Source of the DNA: Acanthochlamys bracteata
Taxonomy: Eukaryota > Streptophyta > Magnoliopsida > Pandanales > Velloziaceae
Assembly (NCBI GenBank): GCA_019914995.1
Contig: CM034134.1
Span: forward strand, 700,145-764,144
DNA: 64,000 nucleotides
Reading direction: 5' to 3'
Shown here: piece by piece, positions 48,984-59,100 of the stretch
How the letters are laid out: every line of letters starts with the position of its first letter
Position numbering within the stretch: the first letter of the stretch is position 1
Translations under genes and position numbers: made by a program
The notes under the pieces: model-generated
What the model saw: only the letters and a program-made list of their open reading frames with translations
What the model was told of the DNA's origin: nothing
Database searches by the model: none

Positions 48984-51900
48984 ACAATACCCTCACTCAC
49001 TACTTAACAGGATAGGTACAGGATGCTCTTATCTTTTCAATTCTATGAACTCCTGCTGCTAATGCCAGTGATCTTTTATTAGCTAATTACTCTGGCTTGC
49101 GACAGAATTTCTACTTCTACACTACTACCAATCCAGCTCTTTCATCTATAGGCGCACTAGTTACATGCATGAACTCTTCGACATCTATTACTAATGCTCG
49201 TTCTACTGGGGCGTTTCGAATAGAATTTTGGTTTGGATAGTTTATGGGGGTTTTGTTGGTGAGGGGGTTCAGAAGAATTTCTGCGAGGATTTATAAAATG
49301 GGGAGAGTGGAGAACAAAGGTAAAGGCGAAAGTTGATTAAGAGAAGTGTTTCATTTTTTCCTACTGCTGCTGGTACTGCAATGCTAGCTCCTAGGGAGTT
49401 GTGTTTATGGTAAGGGGTTTTGCTTTATCTTTTCCTCTCATCGTCACTGCTTTTTATCTGAGAAATCCAGAGGAGCAGATTTAGAAGCTAGCACGTAATG
49501 TCTAATGGTTACTGCATAAAGTTCTTTCAATTTTGTAATTTGAGATATAGTGCAATATTTGGCTTGTTTTGGTTTAAAAGAATATGCAAGTAGGTATTAT
49601 AGGACCTATCACTTCTTTCGATTTGGAAAACCATAAGCCACTAAGCAATTGTTGAGACTTTGATTTTGTGACACATTATGTATGTTATGTTATGGCATCA
49701 AGACGTGTTCTTTATTAGTCTTACAGAAAGATCTGGCGAGCTTTTGCATTACAAAAGGATACCATACATGCTGGCAAAAGTTGTGTTTATATCTTTAGTT
49801 GAATAAATGTTAATGCAATTCTACAAATTAAACTAAAAGATCTACATTTTTGGACCTTTTTTAAACCTTTGAAATTCCTTTTATTCCATCACCCATTTGT
49901 TTTTGGCAGAAGAATGCATAGGTAGCCAAGAGAAGAACACCTACGAGAGGATAGTCAGCCCATGTGCAAGACAAATTGTTGTGGGAGTCAAAGAATAAAG
50001 CAATGAAAGAAAAGGGAAAGAAGGGGATAAAAAAAAACTCGTGCAATTTTGGAATGTCAATATTGATGCCTTCAATCCATGTCTTCTTTTTTGAAAGACA
50101 CAAAAAGGTTGGTAATAGTAGCCCTTTTATCTCGTTTTAAAGATGTTAGCCAAGCTTTGGATTCCAGTTTCGTTAAGTCATTGTTCTAAGGAAGTTTTCA
50201 TGATTGAAAAAAAAAATGCTAGACTTCTAGGTGAAGTCTCTTTTTAGAGTTGCTACTTTTTCGATGAAAATGGGTTGGAAATTAGTAGCAGAGTTTAATT
50301 GCAGCCAGCTTATGAGGTGTTTTTCTTTTTATTAGTTCTTGAAGTAATCTCTTATCCGAGAAAAGAGTCAGAGCATCCATGGTTATGAAGGCCCTCATAG
50401 GCCATAGGAATTAGTAGAGAGTAGATATTTTAGGACATTCTGCTAGATAACTGACTTTAAATAACGTACCTAGATATTATACAAACATCATAACCAAAAT
50501 ACTCTTCTGCTTCAGGAATCATGGTCTATTCCAGCTTGAGCTACTTGTTAAAGCCTTGACACTTAAGTTTTGCATTGAGCAGCAGAAGAACTTGGTGATA
50601 CCGTAGGTTTGTGTTCCTCTGAAAAATAAGTGATGGAAAGACCATTAGCTGAGAAGGCTAGCTATTATGTTCACAATTATATGCTTGTTTTGGACAATAA
50701 TCTTGACCTCAAGCTAAAAATGTCGACAGATCTGCTTTCCAAGGTTTTGCCTTTGCACAAAGTGAGAAGTTCATTTGTTACTATTTCAGCCTTGAGTAAA
50801 ATACTTCGAGTTATCTTCACTTACTATAAGCTAGTTCAAAATCTCTTTGCCTAAAGAATCAATTCACTTTATTGTACTGTCATGTATATGTAGCTAACAC
50901 AAAATTCTGAAAATTTGAGAGCAGGTGATACTGATATTGTGATGCTCAAAAGCAAAAATGGCCTTTTCCTTTCAAAACAAAACTAGCAATATGAAGCTGA
51001 CCTTGCCAAGATGAAAGCATGAGGGTACCCATCTTTTCTTTCCTGAATCAATCTTCTTTTACTTTTCTTTTTCTTCTTTCTTTTCAAAATTTAGTTTTCT
51101 TGTTGATTGCATCTGTAGCACATGTTTTAGGAATCAGATTCATGCTTTACTTCTAACTCTCTTTCTTTCTGCTCATGCGTGCTCAACCAGTGAAGTGTTT
51201 TTGTTGTTCTCGACTTCTATTCCTCTCGTGGTGTTACAATAAAGCAATTTTTAGATTTATATTTTACTGCTTTTCGCCAAGCATCTTATATAGGCATTTA
51301 TGTGTAAATTCCATTGTTTTGAAATGTGAAAAAGACAAATAGAATTAGCTAGAACTGAAGGACTTATACTTTCGAACTTTTTTCTCACCATGTAAAAACC
51401 TTTTTATGTATATATAAGATTAAAAAACATACATTTGTCACTACTTAAAGTTTCTAAAAGTTTCTTTACTTAGTTCTCTCAAGATTATAGATTATTATTA
51501 AGCTCTTTTCCTGCATGCACACTTGTGCTTATGAAAATAAGCTACTCGAACCTGCTGCTAATTTTCTTTTTCACTGACTCCCAAGTCATTACTTTTCACT
51601 TTTGCACGCTATAATATATAAGCTGCAGCTTTTTCCCACTTAGTTATTGATTATATTCATAGTACTAGCTTTAATTATTCTACTGTAGATCTAATGGGAT
51701 TTGATCCAGGTTCCTATCCTGCTATGTGATTTATCAGCAAAGTTCATCTTGAAATATTCTGGCCAGGTCAAGCCATGAATTTTTTCTTTTTTGGTTTCAA
51801 TCTAGTGATATAACTGGTAAATTCTATACGTATTAGTGATTGGCGAATTATCTATTTGACCATGGTAGCTTATTAATTACAAACAATTTTTTATATATGT

Positions 51901-53030
51901 CCAAGTTAAATTTGTCATACTCAAACTATGGATTACAGTATGGAACCATCTGAAGCTCTATTTTTGTTGATCTATGACAAATGTAAGGAGATCTCTATAT
52001 AGTTCATATTTTTCATTTTAAACATGATTGCAAACAGTATTCCATATTAGAATGCTATGCTATGGATTTGCCTTAACAATCACCATTTGATTTACAACTA
52101 TCGCGTAGATGTGAGCTTTTGGCTTAGATTACCATGAAAGTGGGTTTTTAATTTTTAATTTTATATTTTTTAATACGTATTTTATAAATATTTAAAAATA
52201 TATTTAAAAATTTTAAAAATATAAAAAAATTTAGTAAAATTTTTTTATTATATATTTTTATTATTTTTTAAAATAAAAAAATAAAACTTATTTTTCAAAA
52301 AAAGAAAGTTTTTTATTTTAGAAAATTTTATTTCAAATGTATTTTTAAACGCCCCCTTAGATGAGCATATTGTAAAAGTAAATTTTGAATTTTTATTTCA
52401 TATTTTTTAATAAATATTTATAATATTTTATAGAATTTATTTAAAAATATAAAATTTATATAAAAATATTATGTTATAAGATTTTATTTTTATTTTTTAA
52501 AATAAAAAATAAAATAATTTTTTGAAGAAAATAAAATATTTTCTATTTTTAAAAAAATAATTTTTATGAACACTCGTACATACCTCTCACTTTTTCACAG
52601 ACGATGATTGAAGGCAGGTAAGAAGACAAAACTCTGAGGCATATAGGTGCAATGCAGCGATCATGTCCTGCTCGTTTCCCTTCTAAATTGCTGGTATTGT
52701 TCTAATCAACCCTTTTCTTCTTTGGCTATCTACGTTGGCGCAAGTGACTTTTTCTTTTCCAAGAAATCAGTTTCAAATAAATTTTTTATATTTATTTTGA
52801 AATCTATTCTCACAAATTTATTCATTTTTGAAAAACTTACTTTCGTGCAAGTGCAAGTTGTGCGTTTAATTTACTGAGTATTTCATTTATGGTTGAAAAC
52901 ATATTTTAAAATTTTAGAAGAAGTAACTGTTCAAAGTCTTCAGGCCAGCCAAATATTTAAAATCCGGCCTGACCACATAATAGGACGGGGCCGATTCAAC
53001 TCAACTCTGTTTTACACGCAGGACCGGGCC
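48984..53030. other. Spacer upstream of the AAA-ATPase gene
   Basis: The first few hundred bases are probably promoter and leader of the AAA-ATPase gene (minus strand). No other gene is supported. Short open frames at about 49861-50103 (-) and 50630-50854 (+) have no recognisable similarity. AT-rich repeat sequence occurs at 52123-52355 and 52370-52580. Confidence 0.45.
52123..52355. repeat. AT-rich dispersed repeat, 'GTTTGG' family
   Basis: The interior matches 45050-45296 (TTTTTTAATACGTATTTTAT, then AAAATAAAACTTATTTTTCA) and it ends near TTTTTAAACGCCCCC. A second related stretch follows at about 52370-52580. Confidence 0.5.
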
Positions 53031-53067
53031 GAACTGTTTAATCCGGCCCAAATTTACATCTCTGTTT
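52955..53067. mobile_element. Possible remnant of a GGGCC-rich MITE
   Basis: Contains repeated GGCC words (AATCCGGCCTGACC, GGACGGGGCCGATTC, CAGGACCGGGCCGAAC, AATCCGGCCCAAATTTACAT). This recalls plant MITEs whose ends read like TAGGGGTGTAAA with GGGCC arrays inside. No intact ends were found, so this is tentative. It carries the site II type box used below. Confidence 0.35.
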
Positions 53068-53143
53068 GGAGCCCTTATGAAGATGGTATCCGCCACCGTC
53101 GCCAAGGAGAGCGCTAGCTATTAGGGTTTGCAGGCTATAAATA
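53045..53143 (+). promoter_or_regulatory. Promoter with site II box, telo box and TATA box
   Basis: GGCCCA at 53045-53050 (TGGGCC on the other strand, the site II box), TTAGGGTTT at 53121-53129 (inverted telo box) and TATAAATA at 53136-53143. The pairing of telo and site II boxes is typical of plant ribosomal-protein and snoRNA gene promoters. A start of transcription near 53170 would follow. Confidence 0.65.
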
Positions 53144-53845
53144 AGTAACCTGTGGAGGTGGCGACTACTCAGTACTCACTTCCTAATCTGATCTGAGAAG
53201 GCGGCCGGCCACCCGCCGCCGCTCCTCGACGATGACTGGTTCTCTTTCTTCTTCTTCTACTTGTTTCTCTTTGGTTGTTCCTTTTATCATAGATGGATCG
53301 GAGCGGTTGTTTGTTCGTTTTTATTGTTTGTTTGATTAATTGATTCACCGTCGGTGGTTTCCGATTATTTCGATCCCGATGAGGATTAATAGACCTAAAC
53401 AAAAGATAGGAAGTGCCGTATGACACTTTTGCTCTCGTAGCAGCAGAGCCCGCAGCGACGCTGCTTCTTCTCCCTGTTCGATTTTGTTGTCAAGCCACCG
53501 GAAAACATCATCATCTTCCGAATCATCGTCATAGTCTCTCTTCTTCTCTCCCTCCCTCTGCTTCGATTGTAGTGTCTGATGACTGCTTGATCCATCAGAC
53601 AGTGAACAGAGTGAGATGGAGAGAGATTGATCGGGATAGGCAGATGTTTTGTTTTGTTTTCCAGTGCAATGTCAGGCATCGTGGGATGAACGGCAGCCCT
53701 CTGCTCTCTGCTTGTATGATTTTACATGGGTCTCTGAGGGCTTCTTCTCCATTCAATCAATTGTTTCTTCCTCTTTGTTTTTTGTGAAATTTGGTTTGTA
53801 TGCAATGCGATTCCTATTTTTTAGATACTGATCGATGGAAAATGT

Positions 53846-53930
53846 GAGCCTGTGATGATCTGAGATCTTTTAAACTGGAATTACCGGCTGATCATCTCTC
53901 TGATGCACATCTCACTGCTCCCTGAGGCTC
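53846..53930 (+). ncRNA. C/D box snoRNA predicted to guide 18S rRNA methylation
   Basis: Guides 2'-O-methylation of rRNA in the nucleolus as a fibrillarin-containing particle. All parts are visible: terminal stem GAGCC (53846-53850) with GGCTC (53926-53930), C box GTGATGA (53852-53858), D' box CTGA (53888-53891), C' box TGATGC (53901-53906) and D box CTGA (53922-53925). The 12 bases CTGGAATTACCG (53875-53886) before D' are complementary to the universally conserved 18S sequence CGGTAATTCCAG. By the rule of the fifth base upstream of the box, position 53883 pairs with the U of CGGU, so the predicted target is that uridine, which is methylated in other eukaryotes. The second guide region before the D box (about 53908-53921) has no target that I recognise. 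It lies in a region with a snoRNA-type promoter. Confidence 0.85.
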
Positions 53931-54046
53931 TCCATCCCATTTCACTTAGTTTTTTCTTATTTCTGTTTTTTGTCAGTTGTGTATGCTATACTTCACTTGA
54001 TAATTTCTTTTGGTTCTCTGCTCACTGTTTCATTGCTTTAATTGAT

Positions 54047-54124
54047 CCTGGTGATGATTGATTGTGTGATCTCAAAACAATGAACATCTCCGAGGTTCAG
54101 TTTGGTTAGACCACTTCTGAAAGG
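54047..54124 (+). ncRNA. Second candidate C/D box snoRNA
   Basis: C box GTGATGA at 54051-54057 and D box CTGA at 54117-54120, 66 bases apart start to start, with only a 3-bp terminal stem (CCT with AGG). The possible guide before D (about 54103-54116) has no rRNA match that I can name, and no clear D'/C' pair is seen. Weak support apart from its place in the same locus. Confidence 0.35.
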
Positions 54125-54290
54125 CCTGATTGCCACGTCTCCAGTAGTAGATACACAATGACTGGTTGATGCTAAGATCAGTTGCCAATATCAAGTTTCG
54201 TCCTACTGATAGGAACCTGGGGATGCTATTGCTCTTAATCCACGGGGCCGTTTCCGGCGATCACATTACTTTTTTCTTTGAATATATTAA

Positions 54291-56147
54291 AATCTAGCGT
54301 TTTGTTATTTCAAATGACTTTTGTGGTTTTGATTAAATTTTATAAAAATTTATAGAAAATTTATTAAAAATTGTGAATTTGAAATGCTGAAAAGCGTTTT
54401 TGTAGAAGGCAATCTCAGATAGCTCCAAAAACTGACGGGAAACGATGAAATTGAGTGTATTGATGAATGGAGCATTTTGTAGGAACCAAGTTTATTAAAT
54501 GAACAAGTAGCTGTTCCTCTAAAAGATGTAGCTTCCCTTCTTTGAATGTACGCACATTATCTTTAAAGATCAGAATGTATGTACATTATTTTTAAGTATA
54601 TATCAGTGCATCTTCGCATTTTTGACGGTATAAAACTTCAAATTTGATTTTTATTTTTAGATATAAAAAAATATAAGTTGAGAATATGATAATAAAATTT
54701 AAGTTCAATTGAATCATAAATAAATTTTTATCTGATATTTGATAAAGATGAAATAATATTTTTTAAATATATATATTGTTTTTTTGTTATTTTTATTAAG
54801 TAATCGAATAAAAATTGATTCTTAATTCAATAGATTGAAATTTTATTAGTATTTATAGTAATTTTTATTTAATTTTGAAATTGAATTTAGAATTTTGCAT
54901 TGACAGGTTACATTGATATATATTTAAGATGTAATTTACATATATCTATACTTATTTTAAAAATGTTCTTTCTAAGTTAGTTGGTTTGCAATTTAGCATC
55001 ACCCATTTCGTTCTTGAAAATATTTTTAAATATTTTTTTTATATTTTCTAAAATTTTAAATAAATTTTATAAAAATTATTAAAAAATATAAATTACAAAA
55101 TTAAAAATTAATATTCTGAAATAGAATGTCAAATAGACCAAAAAAAATAATAAAAGAAAAGGAACATAGGGATTGTTTGAAGAACTAAAAAATATTTTTT
55201 ATTTGAGAAATACACACTATATTTTTAAATAAAGTGTTTATAATATTTTATAATTTACAAAATTAAAATATAAAAAATATATATTATACATTTTTTATAC
55301 TTTAAAATTTTTAAATTAAAAAATCATACTTATTTAAAAAAATTAAATAGAAAATGTAAGGAATTTACAATTTTTAAAATTAATTGACAATAAAAAAAAT
55401 AAATTCAAATTTTGATGAATATTTTTTTCAAAATTATTGATAAATAATAGAATTAAACTTTTCTTGAAAATATTTTTATAAATTTCTATTGTAAGTACTC
55501 CCAAATATCATTCGGAGCTCAAGCACTGCCTACATAAAGCTATTTTCACTGAAGTGTTCCAAGACAATGGCTTGCTGAATTCATCTGAGAGGTGGAGGGG
55601 ATCATGCAACGAGCCATTCTTCTGGAGCGTGGCTTACTGTATATATATAATTAATATACATATTATATGCTAGTATGTTGCTTCAAATTTTTACCTTTAT
55701 TTTTAAAGGTAATGACTCTTTCACATATATTAATGACTCTTTCACATTTATTAATGACTCTTTCACTCCAAAAAGCATATTTAACTTTGTAGTTTTGATA
55801 AAATCCAATGCAATTAGTAGTCAGCTTCATTAAGTGATATTTGGAAATATTTTGAAAATGAGTTTATATAAAATATTTTAAAATTTTCAAAAAATTAGTT
55901 CAATTTTTTATTGAAATAATAATAATAAATAATATAATTCATAATATAAAAATGTTTTATATTTTCTAAATTATAAAATATTATAAATAATTATTAAAAA
56001 TAAGAAATAAAAATGAGTTGAAAAGTAATTACAAACATGATCTAAACACATATTAATAACTGGGTGGATGGGGTGTTTGTTTCTTTGAAATCTTTGGAAA
56101 GGTTTTCTCTGGGAAAAAAATTTGGAGAAAATTTGATCGGTACATCG
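54291..56147. other. AT-rich spacer before the pantothenate kinase gene
   Basis: No gene is supported. AT-rich repeat-like sequence covers about 54330-55500 and 55850-56040. A tract with three near-copies of TTAATGACTCTTTCACAT lies at about 55705-55766. The last 100 bases (56041-56147) are probably the leader of the next gene. Confidence 0.45.
55705..55766 (+). repeat. Short tandem repeat, three units
   Basis: The phrase AATGACTCTTTCACAT with a few linking bases (ATATT or TTATT) occurs three times in a row, a unit of about 22 bases. Confidence 0.75.
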
Positions 56148-59100
56148 ATGAAAGGATCGAACGGTGTTGATGGAGAGATTGATATTGATATTACCGGAGC
56201 GGAGATCTGCGGGGAAATCGAAGAAAGAAATCCTCCGATCTGTCTCCCCAACGTGAAGTTTTCTCCCGATCAATCTCCACTCGTTGCTCTTGATATTGGA
56301 GGTTTTTTCTTATTTTAAGTTAATTTCATTGCAATTGATTGATACATTTGTCTTGTTGTTGTTGTGAGTGTTACTATTATCTCCTGGTTGTGGTTGTGCT
56401 TGTTGTAGTTGTTATTGTTGTTTGCATCACATTGTTGTTGCTGCTTGTTTTTTTTTATAAAATTAATTTAAGGTTTTACTGATTTGCAAAAAGTTTCTGT
56501 CACTTATCGTTTGTTACTGTTGTTGTTGTTGATGGTCACGTTATTTAGGTTGTTGTTGTTGTCATTGCCGTTGCTGATCATGTTATTTAGTTGTTGTTGT
56601 TGTTATTACAATGTGAAACTTGAAACTTTACTGATTTGTGAAATGTTTTGATCCAAATTATGTGGAATTCGGGGAAGTTAACCTTTGAGGAAATACTTGT
56701 TATGGCAAAGGGACAGTTTTTGCGTACTTGTGAGTGGATCCTTTCTGGCAAAGTGGAAAATGAAATGTAAAAGAACAAACAAGACTTGATGCTGAATTGT
56801 ATGTCCTGCAGCTGCATAACATGTTTTGTATGAATTCAGAAGACCTGACTCTCAGATATTCAAATTGTTCTTGTTACACTTGATATTTCATAATCGACAT
56901 TGTTGGATTTTCTTATCGCATTATTTTATTCTTTGAAAAGGATTGTTTTCTTTCAATTAGATTTCTGAAACATACAGAAAGTTGTTGGTTTTGAAATTCT
57001 GAAGTATAATGGCTGCTGCTGTTCCATCTTGTAGGATTGCAAATTCTGAAATTGTTACGTATAATGGCTGCTTCCTTTCATCTTGTAGTATGGAAACTTA
57101 TGTGATTTAGTTTGTAAACAAAATCATCTCTCCTTCAAAAACCTGAGGCATGTAGTATAGTCTTGACTTTGAATTTTCTACTGTGGCTGCCATTGCATCT
57201 GTAGCATGAATTTCATACAGCAATTTGACCATGTCATTTCATGTTTTTCTTAAAATATAGTAATTATGTTTCTATAGGTTGATTTTAGCATTGTATATAC
57301 AACAGGGACACTGGTCAAGTTGGTCTATTTTGAGACCGATGCAGAAGATGCAATGAAGGGTGGGAAGCTCTGTTTTAAAAGGTTCCAGACAAGGCAGCTT
57401 GATGAGTGCATTGAGTTCATCCAATCCAAGCTACTTCCCTATGGAAATGGTACTAGAATGTCCTTTGTTACCCGCTTGGCTTAAAAGAATAATCCTCGAT
57501 TTTCCAATTCAATTTGTTAGTGGTTGCAGTCACGGAACAAATTATGATGAGAAATATAATATCTTCAGATTATTCAAAGCTTATATCAGTGATCTACTAA
57601 CCAATGGTACTTTACTGTAACAAATAGGTGAATCACACATCTATAACAATGTATATCTCTCAATGACTTATCTACTGTAGTACTGTTCGCCTTACATAAG
57701 TACATTCTCTAGGCAGCAATTTTTTATTCCCACCAGCAAACCTCCACTTTCAATTTCTGGTATAAACTCATATGAGGTAGTACCTATACAAATACTTTAT
57801 TATGTTACTTTTCACTTCTAACTCTCAATGTTCACTTAGGATTAGTGGGGTTTGCATAATTTTAAAACTTCGCTATCCTAGTTCTGTTTCTCTGTTCTCA
57901 TCATTTTGGTCTTTATATAATCACAGTCTCCCTTCTCTGTTAATATTCATATTTATAACACTACTCTTTTATCATAATTTTATCCCAGCGGTGTTTGTTT
58001 CTACCTTTTTATTTATATAAATTAAAAAATAACATGCTATATAAATGCCTGCTAAAATGCAACCATTTTCTGTCAGGCCCTAGTCTCTATCTATTGATAG
58101 GACCTACACAGCAGTGATTTGGAGTAGGTACATAATTGTGGATAATTTGGAAAATCACATTCTGGTTATTCTTTACATGTTTATCTACGACATGCTTTAT
58201 CTGCTTCTACTGTTTCATGCGAGTTATTTTTTCTTTTATAGATAGTTCAAATTTCTTGATCTTGCAGGAAATAGAACGTCTACATCAAATGCCACTTTGA
58301 AAATAAAGGTAGCACAATAAGCTGCATTTCCAAAAGTCAAATATATCCATAATATTTGTAAAGTAAGTAGTGCTGACCTTGTTTGAAGCGTCTGTACAAT
58401 TACACCAGTCTTTTCTGTGAGGTGAAATCTAAGGCTTGAAAGGCAAAATGTCATGCAGTTGGCCATTGAGAAATAAGACATCACAAGAGCTTGGATAAAA
58501 ATGATATGGTGAGATTGTACAAAAGTCGTAACAATTAAATAGGAGGGTTCATTTAAAGGACTTTTTTAAATATTGAAATACCCAAAGTCATGCAACTAAT
58601 TGTAGTTCGCTACACTAAAAGATTGATTGCCGCCATAGTCAAGAACACATAAACCTCTTTTTCGATGTTTCATTAATAAATTCTTTATATTGTTGTTGTG
58701 CAGAGGTTTGGAGCAATTTGACCAAAGAAATAAATGGGGATTTGACAAAAGGAATCTTATGCATGAAACTAAATCAATTTTGTGGAAGCTACATAGTCAA
58801 TCTTGCATAAAGTTACTTTTCCTTGTCTACTGTTTATAAATATTGACAGGGTAGAAGACTCTATGCTTTCAATTTCTCTGTGCGGACATCAGCACAAGAC
58901 AAGTCTTATATTAAATTGAATATAAAGTTGTCTTAAAATACCAATTATGTACGTGTTGTAGTTTAATATTCCAGTCAGTTGTGCTTTGTGACTGTAGGCA
59001 TCACTTAGCCTTAAGTTTATGTTAGCGGACTTCATTTGTTGGACTTCTAAAGTTTCTTTTTATTTTATATATTATGTTAAGAGTATTTCAGGGATTCATG

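Larger units (their letters stand above)
53150..54290 (+). ncRNA. Probable noncoding snoRNA host transcript
   Basis: Downstream of the promoter boxes, this stretch is much less AT-rich than its surroundings and CT-rich in parts. It has no convincing protein frame; the longest frames differ by strand, lack similarity and overlap each other. It contains one well-formed C/D box snoRNA (53846-53930) and one weaker candidate (54047-54124). An 8-bp perfect hairpin occurs at 53574-53600 (GTCTGATG and CATCAGAC). The ends are estimates. It could instead be the leader and first intron of a coding gene that I cannot see. Confidence 0.5.

Noticed and set aside
48984-48996. Start of the AAA-ATPase at 48996
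   Set aside because: That codon is GTG, preceded directly by a stop, and the N-terminal sequence in that frame does not fit the family, whereas the ATG at 48983 in another frame does.
50630-50854. 74-codon plus-strand frame
   Set aside because: The translation looks protein-like at first, but no family is recognised, there is no neighbouring exon with a good join, and no promoter element was seen.
53413-53787. 124-codon plus-strand frame, and minus-strand frames overlapping it
   Set aside because: No similarity, low-complexity Leu/Ser content, overlapping frames on both strands, and position within a probable noncoding snoRNA locus.
56064-56147. Longer N-terminus for the pantothenate kinase
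   Set aside because: The frame is open from 56064 but begins at GTG; the first ATG in frame is 56148, and the conserved region begins after it.
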